Shown: positions 15,501 through 25,000 of the stretch, piece by piece | How positions within the stretch are numbered: position 1 is the first letter of the stretch | Layout of the letters: each line of letters starts with the position of its first letter | Source: Antedon mediterranea | Taxonomy: Eukaryota; Echinodermata; Crinoidea; Comatulida; Antedonidae | Assembly (NCBI RefSeq): GCF_964355755.1 | Contig: NC_092678.1 | Span: 209,922 to 273,921, forward strand | Reading direction: 5' to 3' | Length of the DNA: 64,000 bases | The notes under the pieces: model-generated | Databases searched by the model: none | Told to the model about the DNA's origin: nothing | The model's input: only the letters and a program-made list of their open reading frames with translations | Program-made: the position numbers and the translations under genes

Positions 15501-16876
15501 GGATGTAGGCCCTATCTAGGGATACAGGTCATAAGGTCATGGGGGTCATGTTGTACCACACACTAACAATTACTAGAACATTTAATACAGAATTTAATAC
15601 GGTATCAAGACAGTCTACAGTGAAACTATGTTGATCGTGATATGGCAGATTCTTATCAATAATTAGGTCAGATATTTGCTTATTATGCATTTTAATTTAT
15701 TTTTTTCCAAGGATGACAAACCAAAATAGTTTTTACAATAAAATGTGTGTAGATCTTGAAAGTAACTATACTCCTCAATTCGTCTCTTTAACAAACAATT
15801 TGTAAGATAATTACTGTAATTACTTTTAATGAACTGTACATGGCCTACAATGTATTGACTTACAGTACAATATATCGAATTGTATTGATGTTTTTACATG
15901 GTTTTTTTTATTATGAATGTAACGGGGAGCTGAGTCTCACATTTTACAATTATTATGTGACAATAAAATATATCTATGTCTATGTCTAATTATCATTCTG
16001 TCTTCTAAAAGTCTAAGGAAAAATCTATTTTAAAAAATAAATTTTATAATTTGTGAAACAAGCATTTATATTTTAAACAAAATATTTTTTTCAAAGCAAA
16101 AACAATTTGTAATATACTTTTATAATAAACTTTAAATAAAGAAGTAATGAATAATTTAGTTCTGAATCACATTTGGACATTTTACATATTAATCTTCGGG
16201 AAACTACAACAAAATTTAAATAAAACTGCAGACATTGATAAAATTGGGGAAATGTACCTAAAACTACAGAGTGTTCAATTCAATAGTGTTAGCCCTCCAA
16301 AGATAATACATTTACATATAATAGATTTTGATTAGATAACATTCATAGGAAAATACAAGTATGATTTTTGTACCTATCATGTTTGCTATCAGGAAGATAA
16401 TAACAATGCAACTATTTAGTGTATATACAGGTAAAACAATATACTTTATTTATTTTATATGTACAGTGTAACAACAGTAATATTTCCTGTTATTGTTTGC
16501 AATATGATAAATAACAATTTCAAGATGTACACAATTTTTTGGTTTTATTTTATTTTATAAATATTTAATTACATCTAGATAATATTATTAAGATGTTGGA
16601 TATAAATAAAAAATTACTATAGAATAGGCTGCTAGTGCCTGGGCGTTATTGTGAAGCCTTAGCTAGATATGCACAAAATACAGACGATAAGCAGCAGGAG
16701 GAAGTTAACACATCCCCCTCGAGAAGTGTCAGCCGCAAAACACCCAACCGAGGTAAATAAAGGCACGAGGATATGCATTTACATAATGCACCAAATGTCA
16801 CAATATTACGAGAAAATATAAACACATTATTAATCTTACCAATTCCATATTTCTTCTCGGTCGTTCTAACCCACAT
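575..16876 (-). CDS. DOCK3/4: DOCK3/DOCK4-type (DOCK-B) guanine nucleotide exchange factor, N-terminal 419 residues (partial)
   Basis: Atypical GEF that in the family activates Rac/Rap through a C-terminal DHR-2 domain; that part lies beyond the left edge. Thirteen exons on the minus strand, all GT-AG and phase-consistent: 16840-16876 (ATG, MWVRTTEKKYG), 9101-9193, 8708-8748, 7721-7776, 6993-7089, 5904-6137, 5432-5470, 3233-3372, 2607-2688, 2305-2440, 1823-1895, 1256-1359, 575-700. Total 1258 nt. Residues ~12-75 form the SH3 domain (LKLEIGQAVHII, GIFPSN). Residues ~110-190 form the helical bundle (LTQEQTRELKKEITGRID, LDLVPR). Residues ~200-345 contain HIVRIGRM and YRRPFG. The last exon ends in ITRKLGFADVIMPG, the segment just before the DHR-1 (C2) domain. 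LYKIHLRSS resembles DOCK3 more than DOCK1/2/5. Intron 1 is 7.6 kb. DOCK3 versus DOCK4 cannot be separated; invertebrates may have one ancestral gene. Confidence 0.93.
783..1040. mobile_element. Tc1/mariner (pogo/Tigger-like) MITE, copy 1
   Basis: Ends are CAGTCAACTCTCC... and ...GGAAAGTTGATTG, imperfect inverted repeats. Inside are repeated 'GAGAGTCYAGTATTGGGA' motifs. TA precedes the left end; the right TA appears eroded. The short ORFs here are repeat artefacts. Copy 2 is at 2049-2226. Confidence 0.6.
1131..1255 (-). repeat. CACGTG-containing minisatellite carrying a duplicated splice donor
   Basis: Four imperfect units of ~27-40 bp (AAGTGCACGTGCTGAGTGAG) start at the donor of DOCK exon 12. 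The donor and exon end CACCAACTTAG|GTAAGC at 1251-1266 are repeated at 1154-1169. Each unit has a CACGTG E-box-like palindrome. The stretch between the two donors (97 nt) is open in the exon frame but would shift phase if used. Confidence 0.75.
1486..1772 (-). repeat. tRNA-derived SINE-like element
   Basis: On the minus strand a tRNA-like head with a box-B motif GGTTCGAATCC (near 1712-1722) is followed by a body ending in GGCGCTATATAAATC and an ATT-rich tail. This is the typical layout of tRNA-derived SINEs in marine invertebrates. It lies in the DOCK intron between exons 11 and 12. Exact ends are uncertain. Confidence 0.55.
2049..2226. mobile_element. Tc1/mariner (pogo/Tigger-like) MITE, copy 2
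   Basis: Starts CAGTCAACTCTCCCAATAC and ends GGAGAGCTGACTG, flanked by TA at 2047-2048 and 2227-2228. The TA duplication and CAG ends fit the pogo/Tigger branch. Shares its ends and internal motifs with 783-1040. Confidence 0.65.
2886..2965 (-). repeat. tRNA-like SINE head
   Basis: On the minus strand GCGCAAGCTCGGTGGTCTAG resembles the related head at 10196-10265 (GCACAAGCTTGGTGGTCTTG). It reads as the 5' part of a tRNA-derived SINE with a decayed box B. Confidence 0.45.
3080..3178 (+). repeat. SINE 3' tail
   Basis: Contains ACTGGGCCCTTTGGAGAAC, then AGAGGTTACCCAGTATAAAG and (AATAAATA)n. The same tail block recurs at 35400-35565 next to a tRNA-like head, so it is probably the 3' end of that SINE family. 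Confidence 0.5.
4763..5007. repeat. 61-bp minisatellite, 4 copies
   Basis: Four near-identical units, each with TATAAAATATGAACACTAAT and a (CAT)5-6 run, in the DOCK intron between exons 7 and 8. Confidence 0.9.
5520..5823. repeat. 24-bp minisatellite, ~12 copies
   Basis: Unit TTCAACCTATAAAATACATT plus AATG, with a block of TTGCAACC variants in the distal half. Because 24 is divisible by 3, artificial ORFs appear on both strands. It lies in the DOCK intron between exons 6 and 7. Confidence 0.9.
6222..6910. repeat. 48-bp minisatellite with longer ~66-bp founder units
   Basis: About 13 units around GACAATGCTGTGGGTATCAG and CAATGGAGATACAAAATG. The first three units also carry a segment like AATAAGCACTGAAA (period ~66 bp); later units are a homogenised 48-bp form. 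Open frames on both strands are repeat artefacts. It lies in the DOCK intron between exons 5 and 6. Confidence 0.9.
7500..7644. mobile_element. PIF/Harbinger-like MITE, copy 2 (left end decayed)
   Basis: Shares GTAGTGATATGACATCAT, CCATATATGGGCA and the right arm TTGTAGACATAGCT with the copy at 179-322. The left arm is diverged. Confidence 0.65.
8305..8595. repeat. Degenerate tandem repeat
   Basis: Irregular head-to-tail units built on ATACTACTGTATGGTCAATC and ACTATGGTCAA, unit length varying from ~18 to 33 bp. No gene seen. Confidence 0.8.
10196..10265 (-). repeat. tRNA-like SINE head with intact box B
   Basis: On the minus strand AAGCTTGGTGGTCTTGAGG is followed by GGGTTCGAGTCTC, the A- and B-box arrangement of a tRNA promoter. 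It cannot be a functional tRNA, because no full cloverleaf or acceptor stem is seen. Confidence 0.5.
12236..12560 (+). repeat. tRNA-derived SINE-like element
   Basis: Begins GAATGGCCTAGCTGTTAAGG, a tRNA box-A-like head, with CAGGTTCAC ~50 bp further as a weak box B. The body continues through TGGACCATGTTTACTTAAAAG and a T-run. The far end is uncertain. Confidence 0.45.
12873..12972 (+). repeat. Dispersed repeat, copy 1 (CTTGTCATTTGATTGGACGA family)
   Basis: Shares TATATAAC, TGTCATTTGATTGGACGA, TCACATGGCG and AGTACGCACTAT with 24511-24613. A partial minus-strand copy is at 45797-45856. Probably a MITE fragment; class unknown. Confidence 0.7.
13285..14433 (-). pseudogene. Non-LTR retrotransposon fragment (CR1/L2/jockey-like reverse transcriptase), 5'-truncated and frameshifted
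   Basis: Minus strand, inside DOCK intron 1. The upstream block (about 13876-14433) covers the middle and C-terminal part of a reverse transcriptase: PQGSVVGPILFSIFINDLP and the catalytic box FADDTKLY. The downstream block (13344-13883) continues after a frameshift near 13876-13884, with IVRPMLEYCNTVYNP and VQQRATRLIPRY typical of the thumb and C-terminus of LINE polymerases. The endonuclease and ORF1 are absent. After the stop the 3' end has a short AAACAAGTA direct repeat, as seen at ends of CR1/L2-like elements. A ~43-bp imperfect direct repeat (13234-13276 and 14608-14650) brackets the region. The clade is inferred. Confidence 0.85.
14651..16839. other. DOCK intron 1, right part: no gene seen
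   Basis: AT-rich. It contains a duplicated block at 15030-15172 and a possible retroposon tail near 15925-15990 (GTGACAATAAAATATATC followed by CTATGT repeats). Confidence 0.6.
15030..15172. repeat. Tandem duplication, 2 copies
   Basis: CAATTGACAAACAATAAGCC ... GAAAACACAACCACA occurs twice; the first copy has three AACAATAAGCC sub-repeats. Confidence 0.85.
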
Positions 16877-17800
16877 TTTTCTCCTGACAAAGTTTAATAT
16901 TCCATAATTGTATAGTTTTGATTCATGTCGCGACGCAGACGATGATGATACGGAAGTAAAGAAACAACACGGTTTTTATCTTATTAAATAGCGCCCCCTA
17001 TAATATCAACATAAAACTTCCGCCTCTCTCCTTTTTATCTCCCTCCATGATAGTACTAAAAGCAATTTTCTATATTATTCCCTCGTTTAATTTACAATAT
17101 TTAACTACCTACAACATAATCATTTAAATTAAAAAATTAATTATTTTTTAAATTTCGAGAATTATAAAACCATGTCATATCCTCACCGCTCACGTTACGA
17201 TTTCTAAACTAGAGTTAAACTCTTGCTTGTTTTTTTTGTGTGATGTTTTTAAAAATAAAAGTTAAGAATCTAAATTATTATAGTAAAACGTATTTTTTTT
17301 ACTAAACTTTTAATTTATAGAAATTGAAAAAAACGTTCTTCTTTTAATTGATGCAGAACAGCACAAAGATATCGTTGGAGTACACTGCAAATATGTTCTT
17401 AATAATCTTATCTTGTAGTCAAAGATATGACTTTTTGAAAGATTTACAGAGGGCGCTATGTATTTTTTTAATCGACGATTAGGTCGAATTGTTAAAATTA
17501 CCTGGCAACTTTAATTCCTGTTGCGACGGTGAATGTAAACATTTTTTTTCGGTAAAAATGCAGTTATTGGTCAAAAGTTAACGCCAGCTGTCTCCTCATT
17601 GGTTTCAAGTTAGCGGGTAAATTATGTACATTGGGTTATTTTAATTATTACTTTGTTCGATTGTCATTTACAATTTGAAGTTACATTTAAATTTACACAT
17701 TAAATTAAAGCAAAAGGCTACATTTTTTAGGCCTCAGTCTCAGATTGTCTCATATATTTAGCAAGCCTTTTCCTATAGGATAATAAATGCCTATTGGTAG

Positions 17801-18712
17801 TGTCACACCAAAATCAGTCCGGGCCAAAATCGGTCCGGCGGACCAGTTTTGGCTGCCAAAATCAGTCCGGGGGACCATTTATGGCTGCCAAAACCTGTCC
17901 GGCCGGACCAATTTTGGCCGCCAAAACTGGTCCGGCCTGGATAAAATCGGTCCGGGCAGTAGGACTGTTTTTGGCCGCCAAATATGGTCCGGTCTTACAA
18001 ATATATGGTGAGCAAAATGAGTCATAATGTATATATCATTAAAAAAAGGCCATTATTAGTCATTATATTGAAAACTATGGGGTTTTATTTGTTATTTTAA
18101 TATTATAAATTAAGCCTGTTTTTTTTATTATCATTATTAGTAGTAACTCATCAATAATTAGTACTAATTGTTAGGCTTTTTGTATACAATATGTATCTCT
18201 GCCTGTTTTTAATCCATTTTGTTCTTTTTTAACATCTTCGTTTCCCCATGATGTTAAAAACAATTTAATTTATTAATTATTTATGGTTAATCAATCAATA
18301 TATCAATTCAATACAATTATTATAAAACAATTATCCAATATTGATTAGGCTGAGGAAGGAAAAAGGCCTCAATCATAAATACAATCTAGCTGGCAATATC
18401 AGCGTCTCATACCCGTTCATGTGAGTGTGTGGCAGGCCGAAATATGAGTGAACACCTAAGTCATGTTTTTAGATAAAATACATGTATTTATAGTATTTAT
18501 CCGACAAGATAACTTATTAATATATATCATGGAATATTTTTCTAGCCATAAACAACTTAAAACAGCATCATATGCCTAGTAATTCAATTAAAATCGACAG
18601 AAGAAAAGCCCGGACCGATTTTGGCAGTGGCGGACTGCTTTTGGCCACAATTTTAGAGCCAAAACTGGTCCGGCCGGACCGATTTTGGCCCCGGACCATA
18701 TTTATCGTGACA
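17801..18712. mobile_element. 912-bp non-autonomous DNA transposon, TG...CA ends, 4-bp TSD (Ginger-like by structure)
   Basis: Left end TGTCACACCAAAATC and right end ATATTTATCGTGACA are termini of inverted repeats ~70 bp long. GTAG at 17797-17800 and 18713-18716 is a 4-bp target duplication. Subterminal regions are packed with the motif CCAAAAYBGGTCCGG in both orientations, while the centre is AT-rich. No transposase frame is visible, so it is non-autonomous. Integrase-type TG/CA ends with a 4-bp duplication match what is reported for Ginger elements; this class call is an inference. Confidence 0.8.
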
Positions 18713-19071
18713 GTAGCATGCCAGGCATGAAATTAATACCTAACAATAATATTAAGCTCGCAGGTCTAGCCTATAAATTAATCATACAATCATTTTTTAA
18801 AGCCACTGCAGTTAAGTCTACATGGCCTACGGTAAGCCACATTCAGAATCAGAAATATATAATTTTTGTTTTGAGAATGAAAGAGATTTATACATATTGG
18901 TCGAAAACATTACATTAAGGTTTAATACGACTGTTCTACGACACTCACACTAGAATAATTTCCGTAATTTTTGTTTTGTTTTTTAAATTTAAATGTTAAT
19001 TTGCTTGATTGAAGAAAGCAATTTTTTTGATAATTTTTTTTTATGATATTCAGCAGGAAAAGATTATTGAA

Positions 19072-22000
19072 ATGAGCTCATCACAGAGACGGTGCTGTGG
19101 AGGATCACATAGCCAATCAGAATGCACAACAAATGAAAAAAGTAAAAGGAAAATGAGTCGAAAGAGAGAAGGAAATAAACTAGAAAATGACAACTCACTT
19201 GCATTAGATCTCAGCAAAGTTGAAAACAATAATATGTTACCACAACCAAAGAAGTCACCACGTCTAAACAGAACATCTGAAAGAATACCGGCGGTATCAA
19301 CATTTAGACAAAAATCAACAAAAATACCAAATTCGGGTCAAATACCAAAAAGTACAAAGTTGAGACATGTTATGGACAATTCCTTAAGGAAAAAAACAGT
19401 TGCGAGACCTCACAGCAGTGTCGCAAAGGTAAGTAACTTAACAAAGGACAGGTCAGGATGGATGCGACCTGGAACAGCTCCTCTGATTAAAGTGACAGAG
19501 CCATTACCATCAACCCCTCTGATAGAGGTGACGGAGCCATTGCCACCAACAACTCTGATAGAGGTGACAGCGCCATTGCCACCAACAACTCCTTTGATTG
19601 AGGTGACAGCGCCATTCACAGCTTGGTCAGAAACAGAGCTTCTAGAAGCAATCGAAAAAACAAGTCTTCTTGAAGATGAAGATTCACAATCAGTAATTAC
19701 AGGTAACAACTAAATATTTATACATGATTTTTCAATGCTCTCAAACAAAATAAACTAAACAAGTCTTCTTGAAAATGAAGATTCACAATCAGTAATTACA
19801 GGTAACAACTCAATATTTATACATGATTTTTCAATGCTCAAACAAAATAAACTAAACAAGTCTTCTTGAAGATGAAGATTCACAATCAGTAATTACAGGT
19901 AACAACTAAATATTTATACATGATTTTTCAATGCTCAAACAAAATAAACTAAACAAGTCTTCTTGAAGATGAAGATTCACAATCAGTAATTACAGGTAAC
20001 AACTCAATATTTATACATGATTTTTCAAACAAAATTAACTTTTTGCATTAGAATTCTATGTTAACAGATATAACGATTTTAGTGTTTATTTATAGATACA
20101 TCATTACTGCCTTGTTCAACATTGAATGATGATAGTGAAGACGACGAGCAACACAAACTTAAAGACCCGATTCAGAAGTTGATGGAAATTCCACCGGATG
20201 ACGGAGAATATGACACCGATCTTGACGAAGAATTCCCTGCCGGTACATATAGCTTCTCATTATGTGCATTAATAACCTTAAAAACATGTTTTAATGTCTT
20301 TTGTTATATAAAAATATTATAAACTTTTAAAATTCAGGTCAACAAAAGGAATACGACTCTACAGGACGTACCATCTATTTAGAGCAGTGTCAAGCTGAAG
20401 GTAATATTATCTTGTGATATAAAATTCAAAATCAAATGATAATCAATTCGGTTACATAAGTACACAAAGTTTTTAAAATACCAGTTCTAGTATTCATGTT
20501 TACTGCCTATCTTTCTACCACAGTTTACCTAACATTGGATTATGTAAGTTAGTTGTATCACTGTTTATATTAGTTACACTTCAATCAAGTGCACTATGTA
20601 TTAAATTATTTTAAATTATTAATTTACTGCTTTGCTTCTAACTTATAAATGTTTATAGCATAGAATATCTTTTAGTTCTTCATTTTTTCTTCACATAATC
20701 CAGCAATTCCTTCAGAATAATGTAATAATATAATATGTGGATAATAAACACTGCCAGGCTAGGATAGGTAGCAATTGAAGGTGCAGAGCATGGTAATGCT
20801 AGGTATTAATATGTCAATGTACATTTTGTTTACAGCATATTGTATACAGCACAAAGCACTGCTGTATATATTGCTATATATTTGTTTACAGCATATTGTA
20901 TACAGCACAAAGCACTGCTGTATATATTGCTATATATTTGTTTACAGCATATTGTATACAGCACAAAGCACTGCTGTATATATTGCTATATATTTGTTTA
21001 CAGCATATTGTATACAGCACAAAGCACTGCTGTATATATTGCTATATATTTGTTTACAGCATATTGTATACAGCACAAAGCACTGCTGTATATATTGCTA
21101 TATATTTGTTTACAGCATATTGTATACAACACAAAGCACTGCTGTATATATTGCTATATATTTGTTTACAGCATATTGTATACAACACAAAGCACTGCTG
21201 TATATATTGCTATATATTTGTTTACAGCATATTGTATACAGCACAAAGCACTGCTGTATATATTGCTATATATTTGTTTACAGCATATTGTATACAGCAC
21301 AAAGCACTGCTGTATATATTGCTATATATTTGTTTACAGCATATTGTATACAGCACAAAGCACTGCTGTATATATTGCTATATATTTGTTTACAGCATAT
21401 TGTATACAGCACAAAGCACTGCTGTATATATTGCTATATATTTGTTTACTGCATATTGTATACAGCACAAAGCACTGCTGTATATATTGCTATATATTTG
21501 TTTACAGCATATTGTATACAACACAAAGCATTGCTGTATATATTGCTATATATTTGTTTACAGCATATTGTATACAACACAAAGCACTGCTGTATATATT
21601 GCTATATATTTGTTTACAGCATATTGTATACAGCACAAAGCACTGCTGTATATATTGCTATATATTTGTTTACAGCATATTGTATACAACACAAAGCACT
21701 GCTGTATATATTGCTATATATTTGTTTACAGCATATTGTATACAACACAAAGCACTGCTGTATATATTGCTATATATTTGTTTACAGCATATTGTATACA
21801 GCACAAAGCACTGCTGTATATATTGCTATATATTTGTTTACAGCATATTGTATACAGCACAAAGCACTGCTGTATATATTGCTATATATTTGTTTACAGC
21901 ATATTGTATACAGCACAAAGCACTGCTGTATATATTGCTATATATTTGTTTACAGCATATTGTATACAACACAAAGCACTGCTGTATATATTGCTATATA

Positions 22001-25000
22001 TTTGTTTACAGCATATTGTATACAACACAAAGCACTGCTGTATATATTGCTATATATTTGTTTACAGCATATTGTATACAGCACAAAGCACTGCTGTATA
22101 TATTGCTATATATTTGTTTACAGCATATTGTATACAGCACAAAGCACTGCTTAGTCTGGGCTCCAGACGGAGTTTTTTCTTAATATTAGTAAAAATATAA
22201 ACATTTTTGCACATATGACGTTTCATACGTGTATTACTTGAGTTTGGATACTCCGTCTGGGGAAACACGCAAAAGTCACGTGGTTTGACACCAAGAATTC
22301 TTGGTGCATAGATTATCCGGTTGACTAGTTTCAGCTGCATGCGATTGGCTACTCACTCGTACACCGTTTTAATATTCATATTTCAGAATTTCAAAGACTC
22401 AACAACTAAGATGGTACGCATGCGCTATGTTACGTTTAGACAATGTACTAATTGGGTACATTTTCTGAAGGCTAGAAATGATTTTGATGGGATTTTCCCC
22501 AAGAACATGAAAACTCGTCTTGCTTCTCCGCAAATCAAACATTGAATGGATCATTTAATATTACGCGGAGATAATTTGATTTAAATCCCACCTAGGCCTA
22601 GACCCTGTCCTGTTCTGTGTAGTGGTGTCGTAGCCCTGTCTGTTGTGTGTGAATCCTGTTGTGTGCCGGTGGTGGTATGTAGGCCTACCTCTTATTGGCG
22701 TTTTATTTGGCAGATCATACGTGCGAGTTGAAGTAGGCCTAGGCTAAGGACTAAACAATTAATAAACAAAACAACTTGGCAACACGATTTCATATTTCAA
22801 CAGTCTCGATCGTACATTCAGCACTGTACGTACTCGATCTTTTTCATTTTGAAACAAAATGATCATTGGTTGATTTGAAATCCATATTTACATACCGCCC
22901 GCCCCATATAGCCAAATACGGTATGATAACCTACGTCATTCTTATCAGTTGTTTGCGGTCTGCAAATCGATTTCTATACGTGTTTCACAAGTCTGTATTT
23001 TCAGACAAAAATCGCGGTCGAAATAAAAACAAATAAATTATAAAAAAAAACAATACAGACTTGGGGCAAGTCTAAGCACTGCTGTATATATTGCTATATA
23101 TTTGTTTACAGCATATTGTATACAGCACAAAGCACTGCTGTATATATTGCTATATATTTGTTTACAGCATATTGTATATGTTATGCGCGATTTGAACGAT
23201 TTGCGCAATTTGAAATTGCGCAAAAAAATCCTTGCGCAATTTGAAATTGCGCAAAGAATTCTTGCGCAATTTAAAATTGCGCAAGGATTTTTTTGCGCAA
23301 TTTGAAATTGCGCAATCAACTTGCGCAATTTCAAATTGCGCAAGAAAATCTTTGCGCAATTTTAAATTGCGCTGCACAATTTGTAAATTGCGCAAGATAG
23401 TTCTTGCGCAATATGACACCTTTGCGCAATTTGAAAACGAACTGTAAATTTTCCCATACATGGCTAGGCTAGGCCTAGGCAGAGGAGTTTAAAATTTAGT
23501 ATTTTATTATATAAATAAGACCATTTCAATGAAGATAATGTTTAATACTCACTTTTTAAGTTTTTAATATTAGTTTAAGCTAGGCCATGTAACCTAGTCA
23601 GTATCAGTAGTCCAGACCCTAGCTAGGCTAGAGTAGTATAGCCGGCCGCCCGCGCCGCGCCCGCCTGGTGGAACACCACCGCTTCGTTTTCCTTCGTCGG
23701 TTCTTCGACGGTATGCTAACTTATAACAATATTTGCACTACTAAAATAAGGAAATGCGATATTTATGTTTAATTTTGAATCATTCTTAGAAATTACTATA
23801 AAATATGGGTGTGCATGATTTCACAATCTGTCGAAAAACCTTGCGCAATTTGCAGATTACTTGCGCAATTTAATACGTTGCTTGCGCAATTTGAAACACA
23901 TGTTTCAATTCAAATTGCGCAAGGATTTTTTTTGCGCAATTTCAAATTGCGCAAATCGTTCAAATCGCGCATAACATATACAACACAAAGCACTGCTGTA
24001 TATATTGCTATATATTTGTTTACAGCATATTGTATACAGCACAAAGCACTGCTGTATATATTGCTATATATTTGTTTACAGCATATTGTATACAGCACAA
24101 AGCACTGCTGTATATATTGCTATATATTTGTTTACAGCATATTGTATACAACACAAAGCACTGCTGTATATATTGCTATATATTTGTTTACAGCATATTG
24201 TATACAGCACAAAGCACTGCTGTATATATTGCTATATATTTGTTTACAGCATATTGTATACAGCACAAAGCACTGCTGTATATATTGCTATATATTTGTT
24301 TACAGCATATTGTATACAGCACAAAGCACTGCTGTATATATTGCTATATATTTGTTTACAGCATATTGTATACAACACAAAGCACTGCTGTATATATTGC
24401 TATATATTTGTTTACAGCATATTGTATACAGCACAAAGCACTGCTGTATATATTGCTATATATTTGTTTACTGCATATTGTATACAGCACAAAGCACTGC
24501 TGTATATATTGCTTATTATATAACACCTATATAAATTCCTGTCATTTGATTGGACGAATGTGGGTCACATGGCGTGCAATAGTACGCACTATTCAACGAT
24601 CGTTAAATAGTACTTTTTGAAACATTTTTGTGTACGAAAAAAAAACGTCTAGATGTTATATAAAACAAATAATGAATGTTTTGTATTCGTGTAATGGTAC
24701 AAATAATGGCACTTGGTGAATGATGAAAGGTTATATCAACTCGGCTTTGCCTCGTTGATATAACCTTTCATCATTCACCTCGTGCCATTATTTGTACCAT
24801 TGCACTCATAAACATTCATTATTTGTATAATATTTATTGCACTTCATTGTGTTAAATTAGCAAACATTTATATTTACGATAACAAATTGTAAAATGTTTG
24901 TACAATGCAGGAGTTGATCCGATATCATTTGTTCTGCGTAACTTCCATCAACCTAAATTGCAGTTATGTCATCGTTACATGTCCGCAAGAGATATTAAGC

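Noticed and set aside
17787-18027. Two overlapping ~75-codon ORFs
   Set aside because: They translate the GC-rich inverted-repeat end of the 912-bp transposon; no protein-like features.
20775-22200. Three overlapping forward ORFs of 434-459 codons
   Set aside because: They are the three frames of a 56-bp satellite that lacks stops; composition is purely repeat-driven and lies inside an intron of the LRRC74-like gene.
23641-23668. CpG-rich island as a gene promoter
   Set aside because: The same GC-rich core is present in the second transposon copy (58198-58225), so it belongs to the element.
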